Shown piece by piece: positions 36,498-45,176 of a DNA stretch of 64,000 nucleotides. The notes beneath the pieces are model-generated. The model made no database searches. It was not told the origin of the DNA and saw only the letters and a program-made list of their open reading frames with translations. This stretch comes from Duncaniella muricolitica (GTDB taxonomy: Bacteria > Bacteroidota > Bacteroidia > Bacteroidales > Muribaculaceae). A program made the translations under genes and the position numbers. How positions within the stretch are numbered: position 1 is the stretch's first letter; each line of letters begins with the position of its first letter. Location of the stretch: the NCBI GenBank assembly GCA_025808375.1, contig CP061009.1:3782001-3846000 (forward strand), in the 5' to 3' direction.

Positions 36498-37853
36498 TTA
36501 TTTTACCCAGAGGATGGGATTGAGCTTTTGTCGTTCGTCGCGGACTTCGAAGTGGAGTATGGTGCGGTTGTCGTCGGCGGGGTCGGAGTGGATGGAGCCG
36601 AGGAGGTGGCCGGCTTTGATGTGCTGGCCCTGACGGACGTTGCAGGCTGAGAGGCCGGCGTAGACGGTGAGGTATTTGCCGTGGCGGAGCATGACGATGG
36701 TGTTGAAGCCGTCTTGCCGGAAGATGGCTGAGACGGTGCCGTCAAAAACGGCGCGGGCGGAGGTGCCTGTGGGGACTTCGATGTCGATGCCTGAGTTGTC
36801 GGTGACGACGTGTCGCTGTGTGGGGTGGGGCTGACGGCCGAATTGGCGTACGATTTTGTAGCGTCCGCTTACGGGGAAGAGGAGGCGTCCTTTGTTGGCC
36901 GAGAAGGAGCCGGAGAGTTGTGTGGCTGAGGTGGCGGCTGCTGAGCGTGTCTCGGCGCGGGATGATGCTATGGCGCGTGCAGAGGGGGTGTCGGATGATG
37001 TCGTTCGGGTTGTGGTTTTGGTGTTTTTGGCTTTGCGGGCGGCTTCTTCGCGGGCTATGCGCTGCTGCTCGGCTGCGATGATGCGGTCGAGCTCGCGGTC
37101 GAGGGCTTGGGCCTGTTTTTTCTGACGAGCGAGTTCGGCTTTGAGCTGTGTGCCTTGTCGGCGCAGGTTGGTGACGAGCTTTTCGGATTCGTTTTGTTTT
37201 AGAGAGAGTGAGCGACGTGCTTCTTCGGCCTGTCGGCAGGCTTTGTCCTGCTGATGGCGCAGGCCGGTGAGGTGTTGGCGTCGTTGGGATATGCGGTCGA
37301 TGGCTTGGTCGATGTCGGCTGCTTTGCGTCTGCGCCATTCGCTGAAACGGTTGAGGTAGCGCACGCGGCTGTAGGCTTCGCTGAAGCTGCCTGCGGAGAA
37401 TACGAATGCTATGGCGTCCATTTCGCCTGCGGAGGGCTGGAGGCTGCGGAGGGCTTTGGCGTAGGCTGTGCGCAGGGCGTCGAGGTTGCTCTCGAGGATG
37501 GCGATGGAGTCGGAGGTGGATGTTATGGCTGTGCCGAGCGAGTCGATGTGGGTGCGGAGCCGGTGTACGGTGGCGTCCTGCTGTCGGATATCGGCGTTGA
37601 GTGAGTTGAGTGAGTTGAGCTGTCGTTTGAGCTCTTTGTCGGTGGTGGTTATGCGCTTGGATGTCTCGGAGATTTTGCGCTGAGTGGTGGATTGTTCTTT
37701 TTTGATTTTGTCGGCCGAGCGTGTGGTTGTGGTGGTCTGGCGACGTCGTTGGGTGGTCTTGCGTTTCTGTGATGCGGCTTCGGCATCAAGGCTCATTGCC
37801 ACAGTCAGTATTATGGCGGAGAGAATGTAGGATATGCGGCGAAGGAGCGTCAT
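36498..37853 (-). CDS. EnvC-like murein hydrolase activator (degenerate M23/LytM)
   Basis: 451 residues: signal peptide (IILTVAMSLDAEA), then about 240 residues of coiled coil rich in Gln, Arg, Lys and Ala (TDKELKRQLNSLNSLNADI, QEARRSLSLKQNE-type heptads), a low-complexity Thr/Arg linker and a C-terminal LytM domain. LytM metal ligands are missing: the H-x3-D site reads NSGID and the H-x-H region is LHFEVR with AGL where Y-x-H-L is usual. This matches EnvC-type activators, which have no activity of their own and switch on amidases during cell division. Last gene of the dut-TPR-DUF4292-M23 cluster, a Bacteroidota-conserved order; 67 bases separate it from DUF4292. Confidence 0.9.
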   Translation of the reverse strand: MTLLRRISYILSAIILTVAMSLDAEAASQKRKTTQRRRQTTTTTRSADKIKKEQSTTQRKISETSKRITTTDKELKRQLNSLNSLNADIRQQDATVHRLRTHIDSLGTAITSTSDSIAILESNLDALRTAYAKALRSLQPSAGEMDAIAFVFSAGSFSEAYSRVRYLNRFSEWRRRKAADIDQAIDRISQRRQHLTGLRHQQDKACRQAEEARRSLSLKQNESEKLVTNLRRQGTQLKAELARQKKQAQALDRELDRIIAAEQQRIAREEAARKAKNTKTTTRTTSSDTPSARAIASSRAETRSAAATSATQLSGSFSANKGRLLFPVSGRYKIVRQFGRQPHPTQRHVVTDNSGIDIEVPTGTSARAVFDGTVSAIFRQDGFNTIVMLRHGKYLTVYAGLSACNVRQGQHIKAGHLLGSIHSDPADDNRTILHFEVRDERQKLNPILWVK

Positions 37854-37920
37854 AGTGATGATGGAAGGTCGTGAGGTTTAAGTGGATGTAGGTTTGTATA
37901 TTATAGCGAGAGAGTCCGCG

Positions 37921-38652
37921 CTATAGTCTGAGTGACTTGAGCAAGGCGGCGGCGTCGATGCGTCGGTAGCCGGAGGGTATCGAGAAGGTTTTTGACGCGC
38001 CGGTGTCGGCCTTGGCCCGGCCCCAGTCGTAGCTTAGCGATGCTGCGATCTGTCGGCCTGAGGAGGTGGCGGAGATGTCGACCTGTGAGGCGAGCGGTGC
38101 GCCCTGCTGTGGGGTGTAGGTTATGACGGCTTTGCGTCCGGAGGCTGTGGTCAGGGTGATGTCGAGGGGCTGGCCTGTGGTGGCGGAGGTGTTAATGTCG
38201 ACCGAGGTGCCGGCTCCGGGCGACGGCAGTGTGAGGGGCGCGCCTATGAGCAGCGACTGGAGGTCGCTGATGTCGGCGTCGAGACCTCCGAGCAGACGGC
38301 TGATGCTCTCGGCGACATATACGCGCTGGAGCTTGGCGTAGGCGTAGAGTGAGTCGGAGGTGATGTAGGCGGCTCCGACTTCAAATCCGAGCATGCGCAT
38401 GGATATGTGTATGTCTTTGCCGTTGACCATGGTCATTGTCCCGCTTACGCGCAGGGATGCGGGGCGGGTTACACTGACGGTGACAGGCAGGCTGAGGTCG
38501 GCCCATGCAAGCTGCTGCGAGGCGGGCGGTGAAGAAGTCTCGCCGGGAGTGTAGGAGCCTGTGGCCGGGGTGTTTTTACGCGAGGAACTGCATGATGCCG
38601 CGAGGGCTGAGAGAATGGTGATGAGGAGGAGCCTTGTGATTAGTCTTGTCAT
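37921..38652 (-). CDS. DUF4292 lipoprotein
   Basis: 243 residues. Lipoprotein signal with lipidated Cys at residue 21 (ILSALAASCSSSRKN). The mature domain has the DUF4292 pattern: DLSLPVTVSVTRPASLRVSGTM, a MVNGKDIHISMRMLGFEVGAAYITSDSLYAY block, RVYVAESISRLLGG, and a C-terminal beta-rich half. Its fold is thought to resemble LolA/LolB-type lipid-binding half-barrels, so a role in outer-membrane lipid or lipoprotein handling is likely (inference). It sits 22 bases after the TPR gene in the dut cluster. Confidence 0.88.
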   Translation of the reverse strand: MTRLITRLLLITILSALAASCSSSRKNTPATGSYTPGETSSPPASQQLAWADLSLPVTVSVTRPASLRVSGTMTMVNGKDIHISMRMLGFEVGAAYITSDSLYAYAKLQRVYVAESISRLLGGLDADISDLQSLLIGAPLTLPSPGAGTSVDINTSATTGQPLDITLTTASGRKAVITYTPQQGAPLASQVDISATSSGRQIAASLSYDWGRAKADTGASKTFSIPSGYRRIDAAALLKSLRL

Positions 38653-38673
38653 TAGCGGTGGGGTGAAGTCGTG

Positions 38674-40431
38674 TCACTTGAAGTAATAGGATTTGTTCCT
38701 GACCTTGCGTTGTAGCAGCTCGTTGTCGGGGGTGAGCTTCAGGGCTTCTTTCCAGAAGTAGAGGGCTTTGTCGGGCTCGCCGTCCATGAAGTAAATGTCG
38801 CCGGCATGCTCGAGGACGTCGGCCGACATGTCGTCCTCGCCTGTCAGCTCAAGGGTGCGGTCGATGGCCTCGCGGGCTTTGGCGTAGTCTTTGCGTTTGA
38901 ACAGGACCCATGCATAGGTGTCAAGCGAGGTGGGATTGTCGGTCTCGCTCTTCATGACGGTCTCGATCATACGCAGGGCTTCGTCAAGGTCTTTGCCTTC
39001 GCATGCCATGTGGTAGGCACAATTGTTGAGGGCAAGGGTATTGGTCGGGTCGTAGGTGATTGCTTTTGAGTAGTAGACATAGGAGCTGTCGGGAAGCTGC
39101 TGCTGATACATGTTGTCGCCCATGGAGGTGTAGATGCGCGAGATGAGTTCCACATCCTCGGCCGGAGTAAGCTTAAGGGCCTTGTCGAGCTGAGCCATGC
39201 AACTGTCGTTGTCGCCGCGCATGCCGTAGATGGAGCCGAGCACGAGGTGCTGGCGGGGGTTGTCGGGATAATAGTGGAGCGAGCGTATGATGGCGTCCTC
39301 GGCTTTGTCAAGATCTTCGGTCTGGAGATAGAGCGACGAGAGCATCTCCCAGCCTTCGGGGTCGGCGGGGTTGAGGCCGAGGGTCTGTTCCTCCTGCTCG
39401 GCGGCGGCTTCATAGTCGCGCACCACTATGAGGTAGCGGGCATAGTAGTCGTGGATGTCGTGCTCGAGGGGGTGTTGCACGATGAGTGTGTCGAAGAGCT
39501 GTCGTATGCGCGGCTGCTGGAGCGAGTCGGTGTACATCTCCTGTATGTATCCCCTTAGGATGGAGAGCTTGGTGTCGACGTCGAGGCTGTTCTGACGCAG
39601 GGCGTTGAAGACCTCGCGGTCATAGCCGACGGAGTCGTTGATGGAGTTGTAGTATTCGGCCTTGGAGTAGTAGGCGAGCCCGCTGGAGGGGTCGAGCTCA
39701 CAGGCGCGGTCAAAGAAGCGGAGAGCCTCGTCGCCCCGGCCGAACATGGAGTAGACTTTGCCCGAGAAGACCTGAAAATCAGCGTTGCCGGGCGAGGCCT
39801 GTCGCAGACGGTCGGCCTCTGAAAGCACGGCTGCGGTGTCGTTTTCGTTGAAATAGAGCTGTATCTTGTTGCTCGACAGAGCGAGGCTCGGGCCTTCGAC
39901 GGCCTCGATGGAGTCATAGATGGCTATGGCCCTGGAGCGGTCGGCGTTGTCGCCGCCCCGTGAGAGAGCGTCGGCGAGCTGAAAGGCTATCTCGACCTTG
40001 TCGGGATAGATGTCATGAAGAGTGTCCCAGACTCTGATGGCTTCATCGCGGTCGAGCATTCGCTGTACAAGAAGTCCATATTTGACCCCAGTGTAATAGT
40101 CGGAGGGGGTGGCGTCCCAATAGTCGCGAAGGCGGGCTATGCCTTCGGCCAGACCTGTGGTGTCGGAGGGATCAGAGGCGAGCAGCAATATGAAATTGGA
40201 GAGCTCGAGGCCTGTCTCCTTGTCGGAAGGGTTGAGCTCGGCGGCTCTTGAGAGCAGAGCATAGGCCGCGTCATAGTTGCCCTGCGACTTGGCGCGCAGG
40301 GCTTCGAGATACATATAGTCGGCTTTGTCACTGTCGCCTGATTGCGTGGCGGGCTTGCGTGCCCGTCCTGTGGCACTGAAGGCGGCGACGAGCAGTAACA
40401 GGGGGAGTAATATCAGTGGTAAACGCTTCAC
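38674..40431 (-). CDS. tetratricopeptide-repeat protein
   Basis: 585 residues: signal peptide (LILLPLLLLVAAFSATGRA) followed by about a dozen TPR units from residue 40 on, e.g. YLEALRAKSQGNYDAAYALLSRAAELNPS, RALRFFDRACELDPSSGLAYYSK-like, AEDAIIRSLHYYPDNPRQHLVLG and YYSKAITYDPTNTLALNNCAY. Probably a periplasmic or outer-membrane scaffold. The conserved place between dut and DUF4292/M23 in Bacteroidota suggests a shared envelope function, but the partner is unknown. There is no lipobox. Confidence 0.9.
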   Translation of the reverse strand: MKRLPLILLPLLLLVAAFSATGRARKPATQSGDSDKADYMYLEALRAKSQGNYDAAYALLSRAAELNPSDKETGLELSNFILLLASDPSDTTGLAEGIARLRDYWDATPSDYYTGVKYGLLVQRMLDRDEAIRVWDTLHDIYPDKVEIAFQLADALSRGGDNADRSRAIAIYDSIEAVEGPSLALSSNKIQLYFNENDTAAVLSEADRLRQASPGNADFQVFSGKVYSMFGRGDEALRFFDRACELDPSSGLAYYSKAEYYNSINDSVGYDREVFNALRQNSLDVDTKLSILRGYIQEMYTDSLQQPRIRQLFDTLIVQHPLEHDIHDYYARYLIVVRDYEAAAEQEEQTLGLNPADPEGWEMLSSLYLQTEDLDKAEDAIIRSLHYYPDNPRQHLVLGSIYGMRGDNDSCMAQLDKALKLTPAEDVELISRIYTSMGDNMYQQQLPDSSYVYYSKAITYDPTNTLALNNCAYHMACEGKDLDEALRMIETVMKSETDNPTSLDTYAWVLFKRKDYAKAREAIDRTLELTGEDDMSADVLEHAGDIYFMDGEPDKALYFWKEALKLTPDNELLQRKVRNKSYYFK

Positions 40432-40454
40432 GATAGTGGATAATTAGAGGATTG

Positions 40455-40495
40455 CAGGCCTGACCGGGCTGATGGGACTGATGGGGGGCGGGGAC
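40455..40495. repeat. short 9-bp GGGCTGATG-type repeat
   Basis: GGGCTGATGGGACTGATGGG in the dut-TPR spacer; it is the reverse complement of the CCCATCAG-type units before porM (7966-8000). Confidence 0.6.
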
Positions 40496-40503
40496 TTTAA
40501 AGC

Positions 40504-40947
40504 TTATTCAGTGCCCGTGTGGCCGAAGCCTCCGTCACCGCGCTCGGTCTCGTCGATGCGTGTCACGGGCTCCCAATCGACACGTACATATTCTTTTATC
40601 ACCATCTGGGCGATGCGTTCGCCGGGGGTGATGGTGTAGGGGTCGTTGGATAGGTTGATGACTATGATGCCTATCTCCCCGCGATAGTCGGCGTCGACAG
40701 TGCCGGGGGTGTTGACAAGCGATATGCCGTGTTTCAGAGCCAGTCCGGAGCGGGGGCGTATCTGGCACTCATAGCCTTGGGGGAGCTGTATGCGCAGCCC
40801 TGTGGGTATGAGCCGACGATCGAGCGGGCCGAGGGTGAGGGGTTCGGAGATATTGGCGCGCACGTCCATTCCTGCGGCCGAGTGGGTCTCGTAGGCCGGA
40901 AGGGCGTAGGGCGAGTCGTTTATTATTTTGACAGATATATGTTTCAT
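40504..40947 (-). CDS. dut: deoxyuridine 5'-triphosphate nucleotidohydrolase (dUTPase)
   Basis: 147 residues from the ATG at 40947 (MKHISVKIINDSPYALPAYE). All five trimeric dUTPase motifs are present: AAGMDVRA (I), RPRSGLALKHG (II), VNTPGTVDADYRGEIGIIV (III), PGERIAQMVI (IV) and the C-terminal RGDGGFGHTG (V). It hydrolyses dUTP to dUMP, keeping uracil out of DNA and feeding thymidylate synthesis. A longer frame upstream to 41091 overlaps the neighbouring gene and lacks homology, so the ATG at 40947 is preferred. First gene of the dut-TPR-DUF4292-M23 set. Confidence 0.98.
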   Translation of the reverse strand: MKHISVKIINDSPYALPAYETHSAAGMDVRANISEPLTLGPLDRRLIPTGLRIQLPQGYECQIRPRSGLALKHGISLVNTPGTVDADYRGEIGIIVINLSNDPYTITPGERIAQMVIKEYVRVDWEPVTRIDETERGDGGFGHTGTE

Positions 40948-41032
40948 AAATAAATAGCAGTGATGGAAGTGTATATAGTTAACAAGCGTGAGAGGAGTAA
41001 AGTTGAGGGCCGGAGCGGAAGCTGGGCGTCGG

Positions 41033-41974
41033 TCAGTGACGGAAACGTTTGAGAAGCCCGTCTTCAAAGAGGAGGTAGACGCCGTTTTCATACAGCCATG
41101 CCTCGCGGTAGAAGCTGTTGGTGGTGCCTCGCTCGATTTCCTTAGGTGTGCCGAGCGATAGCCGGCACTCCTCGAGGGTCATGCCTTCGGTGACGCGGCC
41201 GTCTATAATGAGCTGCCAGTGTTCGGGCGTGATGTGGGGATATTGTATCCTGGGATCGGCGAATGAGAATACCCGCGAGAATGTGCGCGGAGCCTCACCC
41301 TTGGCTCCGGCGTGGATGAAGATTCTTGCCGAGCGTCCTTCGGGGTCGGTAAAGGCTACTTTGACAGGAAACAGAGAGTTGCCCGCGGCTACGGAGTCGA
41401 CAGTCACGGGGATAAATTTGCGCCCGCCGCCGACGGGATTGTCGGTGTCGTCACGCCATGATGAGGTGAGTATGTAGAATTTTTTCCCGATGAGCCTATC
41501 TGCGGCCCCGGCGATGACCGACATCTGGATTGTGAACGGGATTTCGGTCGAGGTCTCGGACATGAGGCGTCGGAGAGAGCGGTTAATGCGATAGACGAGG
41601 CGGTCGCCCTCGGGAGAGATGAAGGTGACGTCGGTGACGGGACTGCCGGTGATGCCGGTGGTCTCGGAGGCCGAGTCATAGCGGATGATTTTGCCTGTGA
41701 GCGGCTGAGTTGGAGCTGTGGCACCGAATATGCGCGAGATGCGCGGGTCGGTGACCATAAACTCCTTGCCCCGCTCCCATGCCGACAGCGGAGAGTCGGC
41801 CACGTCGGCGAGATAGGTGTCCTCGGGAGTGACGGGCGCGACTTCGCGCCTGACATCCTTGCCTGTGATGCGCGGAGTGGACTCCACCCCTGTGAAAAAG
41901 CAGCTCTGCACAAGCAGAGTCAGGGGCAGAAGTAAGAGTAAGTGTAAATGGAAATGAGAGGTGTGAAATTTCAT
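41033..41974 (-). CDS. lipoprotein with BamE/SmpA-like C-terminus
   Basis: 313 residues from the ATG at 41974 (MKFHTSHFHLHLLLLLPLTL then LVQSC; lipid-modified Cys at 25). Most of the protein is an unrecognised beta-rich domain (GKIIRYDSASETTG, TDVTFISPEGDRLVYRIN, KFYILTSSWRDD). The last 60 residues match the SmpA/OmlA (BamE) pattern: DGRVTEGMTLEECRLSLGTP followed by YREAWLYENGVYLLFEDGLL. That fits a surface or periplasmic role at the outer membrane but not necessarily Bam membership. The ATG at 42019 used by a longer frame lies before the hydrophobic signal and is less likely. Confidence 0.8.
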   Translation of the reverse strand: MKFHTSHFHLHLLLLLPLTLLVQSCFFTGVESTPRITGKDVRREVAPVTPEDTYLADVADSPLSAWERGKEFMVTDPRISRIFGATAPTQPLTGKIIRYDSASETTGITGSPVTDVTFISPEGDRLVYRINRSLRRLMSETSTEIPFTIQMSVIAGAADRLIGKKFYILTSSWRDDTDNPVGGGRKFIPVTVDSVAAGNSLFPVKVAFTDPEGRSARIFIHAGAKGEAPRTFSRVFSFADPRIQYPHITPEHWQLIIDGRVTEGMTLEECRLSLGTPKEIERGTTNSFYREAWLYENGVYLLFEDGLLKRFRH

Positions 41975-42053
41975 CAATATTATATTCTGAAGCCGGATGA
42001 GGACTGCGCCGCCGGTCAAGACGCAGCCTCATCCGACATTCAAATAAAGAGCG

Positions 42054-44174
42054 TTATTCCTTGGGCGTCAGGCCGAGGTTGTGGAACATGAACGAATAAA
42101 TGTCGGCATACTCCTCGATGACCTTGGCTGTGGGCTTGCCCGCACCGTGTCCGGCCTTGGAGTCGATGCGTATGAGCTTGGGGGCGTCGCCCGTGTCGGC
42201 GGCCTGGAGGGCTGCGGCATACTTGAACGAGTGGGCGGGCACCACACGGTCGTCATGGTCGGCGGTGGTGACCATGATGGCGGGATAGGGGGTGCCGTCA
42301 TTGCGCACGTTGTGGAGGGGCGAGTAGTCGAGCAGATATTTAGCCATTTCGGGCGAGTCGGCCGATGTGCCGTAGTCCGAGGCCCAGTTCCATCCGATGG
42401 TGAAGAGGTGATAGCGCATCATGTCCATCACACCCACGCGCGGGAAGGCTACCTTGAAGAGATCGGGACGCTGGTTGACGGTCGCGCCGACGAGCAGACC
42501 TCCGTTGCTGGCACCCTCGATGGTGATCCAGTCGGGTGAGGTCCAACCCTCGCGGATGAGATACTCGGCCGCGCCGATAAAGTCGTCAAACACGTTTTGC
42601 TTCTTCATCTTGGTGCCGGCCTCGTGCCAGGGCTCGCCATACTCCGAGCCGCCGCGCAGGTTGGTCTGGGCATATATCACGCCGTTCTCGAGCATGAAGA
42701 GGCGGTTGGGCGAGAACGAGGGGGGCAGCGCGCTGTTGAAGCCTCCGTAGCCGTAGAGATAGACGGGATTCTTGCCGTCGCGCTCAGTGCCTTTCTTGTA
42801 GGTCAGGAACATCGGTATCTTTGTGCCGTCGGCCGAGGGATAGAACACCTGCTCGGTGACATACTCGTCGAGGTTGACACCCTCGAGCTCGGGACGGAAC
42901 ACCTGGGTGCTCTCGCCGGTCTTGTTGTCATAGGCATATATGGTCGCGGGCGATGCAAAGGAGCTGAGGCTGTAATACACGTCCTCGGGATGTGTGCGCG
43001 ATGCCGAGAGGGCGAGCGAGCCTACGCCGGGCAGCTTGATGTCGGACTGCTCCTTGCCGTCGAGCGAGTAGACGGCCACATGGTCGGAGGCGTCCTTCTG
43101 ATAGGCCACATACATGTCCTTGCCCGAGAGGCGCACATACTTGAGCACGCGGTCAGACTCGGGGATGAGTTCGCGCCAGTTCTCGCGCGAGGGGTTGGCC
43201 ACGTCGGCCACCATTACGCGTTTGTTGGCCGCACCGAAGGTGGTGAGGATATATATTTTGCCGTTGATTACGTCGATGATGTCGCAGTCATACTCCTGGT
43301 CGGGCGACACAGTGACCCACGAGCCTCCGCGGCGCATCTTGACAGCGTTGCCCACGCCCTGGCCCGAAATGTAGACAAACATCGCCGGGTCGGTGTCGGC
43401 CACGCCCGCGCTGTGGAAGTGGAGCGGATTGGCGGGGTCGGAGAATACGAGAGTGTCATCGCTCTGCGGGGTGCCGAGCTTGTGATAGTAGACCTGATGG
43501 TTCTCGTTGGCGTTGGAGAACTCCTTGCCGGCCTCGGGGCGCGGATACGCGCTGTAATAGAAGCCGTCGCCGTCCCATTCGGCACTTGTGAACTTGGCCC
43601 ACTCTATGTGGTCGGGGAGCAGTTCTTTGGTGGCAGTGTCCATCACGTATATCTCCACCCAGTCACTGCCGCTGCGGTTGATGGTATAGGCTGTATATTT
43701 GCCATCCTTTGACTGAGTCATGCCGCCGAGGGCCACGGTGCCGTCGTCGCTGAGGGTGTTGGGGTCGAGAAACACCTCACGTTCGTCCGAGGCAAGATTG
43801 TCGGTGCGGTAGATTACATACTGGTTTTTGAGACCGTCATTCTCCGAGTAGTAATACTTTCCGTCGTTCTGTCGGGTCGGGAGTCCGCGCTTCACATAGT
43901 TGTTGAGGTGGGTGAGCCGCTCGGCTATGGCCTTGCGGAAAGGTATCTGCGAGAGATACTGCTCGGTGACCTTGTTTTCAGCCTCGACCCAGGCGAGAGT
44001 CGCGGGGGCGGTGTCGTTTTCGAGCGGACGGTAAATGTCACGAACTTCCATCCCGAAGATAGTGTCGACTGTGCCGTCCTGCGGAGCGGCCGGATAGTTG
44101 ATTTTCCCGGAGGAGTGGCATCCCGCCAATGAGCATGTGAGCATGGCAGTTGCGATTACTTGTAAGGGTTTCAT
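42054..44174 (-). CDS. prolyl oligopeptidase (S9A) lipoprotein
   Basis: 706 residues from the ATG at 44174 (MKPLQVIATAMLTCSLAGC, lipidated Cys at 19); an in-frame ATG 27 bases upstream would spoil the signal. An N-terminal beta-propeller (about 60-430) covers an alpha/beta-hydrolase domain with the catalytic Ser in ITIEGASNGGLLVG, Asp in TTADHDDRVVP and His in DSKAGHGAGKPT. It cleaves short peptides after proline; as a lipoprotein it probably faces the periplasm or cell surface. Monocistronic by context, 80 bases before the BamE-like gene. Confidence 0.95.
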   Translation of the reverse strand: MKPLQVIATAMLTCSLAGCHSSGKINYPAAPQDGTVDTIFGMEVRDIYRPLENDTAPATLAWVEAENKVTEQYLSQIPFRKAIAERLTHLNNYVKRGLPTRQNDGKYYYSENDGLKNQYVIYRTDNLASDEREVFLDPNTLSDDGTVALGGMTQSKDGKYTAYTINRSGSDWVEIYVMDTATKELLPDHIEWAKFTSAEWDGDGFYYSAYPRPEAGKEFSNANENHQVYYHKLGTPQSDDTLVFSDPANPLHFHSAGVADTDPAMFVYISGQGVGNAVKMRRGGSWVTVSPDQEYDCDIIDVINGKIYILTTFGAANKRVMVADVANPSRENWRELIPESDRVLKYVRLSGKDMYVAYQKDASDHVAVYSLDGKEQSDIKLPGVGSLALSASRTHPEDVYYSLSSFASPATIYAYDNKTGESTQVFRPELEGVNLDEYVTEQVFYPSADGTKIPMFLTYKKGTERDGKNPVYLYGYGGFNSALPPSFSPNRLFMLENGVIYAQTNLRGGSEYGEPWHEAGTKMKKQNVFDDFIGAAEYLIREGWTSPDWITIEGASNGGLLVGATVNQRPDLFKVAFPRVGVMDMMRYHLFTIGWNWASDYGTSADSPEMAKYLLDYSPLHNVRNDGTPYPAIMVTTADHDDRVVPAHSFKYAAALQAADTGDAPKLIRIDSKAGHGAGKPTAKVIEEYADIYSFMFHNLGLTPKE

Positions 44175-44354
44175 AATTGGGTTATAGAAGATGATTGGCA
44201 CTCGAATATTCGATCATGGAGAAAAATTCGCCATGGGCCGGCTGTGATGAGGATCATTTTGCACGCGTTTATCAACAGTAATGCAAAGTAACGAATAATT
44301 ATTCAATTATATTATTATATAAAACGTATTTGGTGGTTAAATTATGCTAAGATT

Positions 44355-44386
44355 GTTGTGAGAGATTGGATTTTTTGGTACTTTTG
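44355..44386 (+). promoter_or_regulatory. promoter of the ECF sigma factor gene
   Basis: GTTG (44355-44358), 20 bases, TACTTTTG (44379-44386); leader of about 120 bases. The remaining divergent spacer 44202-44512 is AT-rich and shows no gene; a weaker minus-strand box TTACTTTG (44291-44284) may serve the peptidase gene. Confidence 0.6.
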
Positions 44387-44512
44387 CATGGGTAAGACTG
44401 CGTTTTATTGTATGCGGTCTCCAAAAAAGACACACTTTTAACATTATTTTATTTTTAAAAACCGCGGCCTATAGATTGTACTGCTACTCTAACCATAAAA
44501 TCGAGAACTACA

Positions 44513-45103
44513 ATGCAGGATCTGACTAAGCTCTCCGACCGTGAATTGGTCGCCGCTTATGCCAATGATAGTAACGAGGCGTTTGACATACTGCTCGAAC
44601 GTCACAAAAACAGGGTCTACACCTACATCCTTCATATCGTAAAGAATAAGGACCTTGCCGACGACATCTTCCAGGAGACGTTTGTCAAGGCCATCATGAC
44701 CATCAGGCAGGGACGCTATGCCGAGCACGGCAAGTTTTCAGGCTGGCTCACCCGCATAGCCCACAACCTTATCATCGACTATTTCCGTCAGGAGAAGGTG
44801 GAAAACACTTTTTCGACCGACGACGAAGGGTGTGACCTGCTCAACCGCCGCGACCTCTGCGACGGCACCGTCGAGGACGAGATGGTGAGCGTGCAGATTG
44901 ACGAAGATCTGCGCCGCCTGGTGATGGCTCTGCCCGACCCGCAGCGCGAGGTGCTGGTGATGCGTTACTATAGAAACATGTCGTTCAAGGAGATTGCCGA
45001 CGCCACGCGCGTGAGCATCAATACGGCTCTCGGCCGCATGCGCTATGCCATAATCAATATGCGCCGCATGGCTGCCGAGAATAATATCGTGCTTGCGGTG
45101 TGA
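44513..45103 (+). CDS. ECF-type RNA polymerase sigma factor
   Basis: 196 residues. Region 2 (LKNRVYTYILHIVKNKDLADDIFQETFVKAI, residues 30-65; GWLTRIAHNLIIDYFRQEK, 80-100) and region 4 (LPDPQREVLVMRYYRNMSFKEIADATRVSINTALGRMRYAI, 135-180) are complete, with a Glu/Asp-rich linker between. There is no anti-sigma gene next door and no SusC/SusD pair, so it is not the usual polysaccharide-utilisation ECF factor. The porin follows after 73 bases and may be its target or just cotranscribed. Confidence 0.93.
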   Translation: MQDLTKLSDRELVAAYANDSNEAFDILLERHKNRVYTYILHIVKNKDLADDIFQETFVKAIMTIRQGRYAEHGKFSGWLTRIAHNLIIDYFRQEKVENTFSTDDEGCDLLNRRDLCDGTVEDEMVSVQIDEDLRRLVMALPDPQREVLVMRYYRNMSFKEIADATRVSINTALGRMRYAIINMRRMAAENNIVLAV

Positions 45104-45176
45104 TTGCGGGCGCGGTCGTGCGCTACGGTTTTATGGTAAGCCGCCGAGACAAGAGACTAATCATCAATTTTCAATC

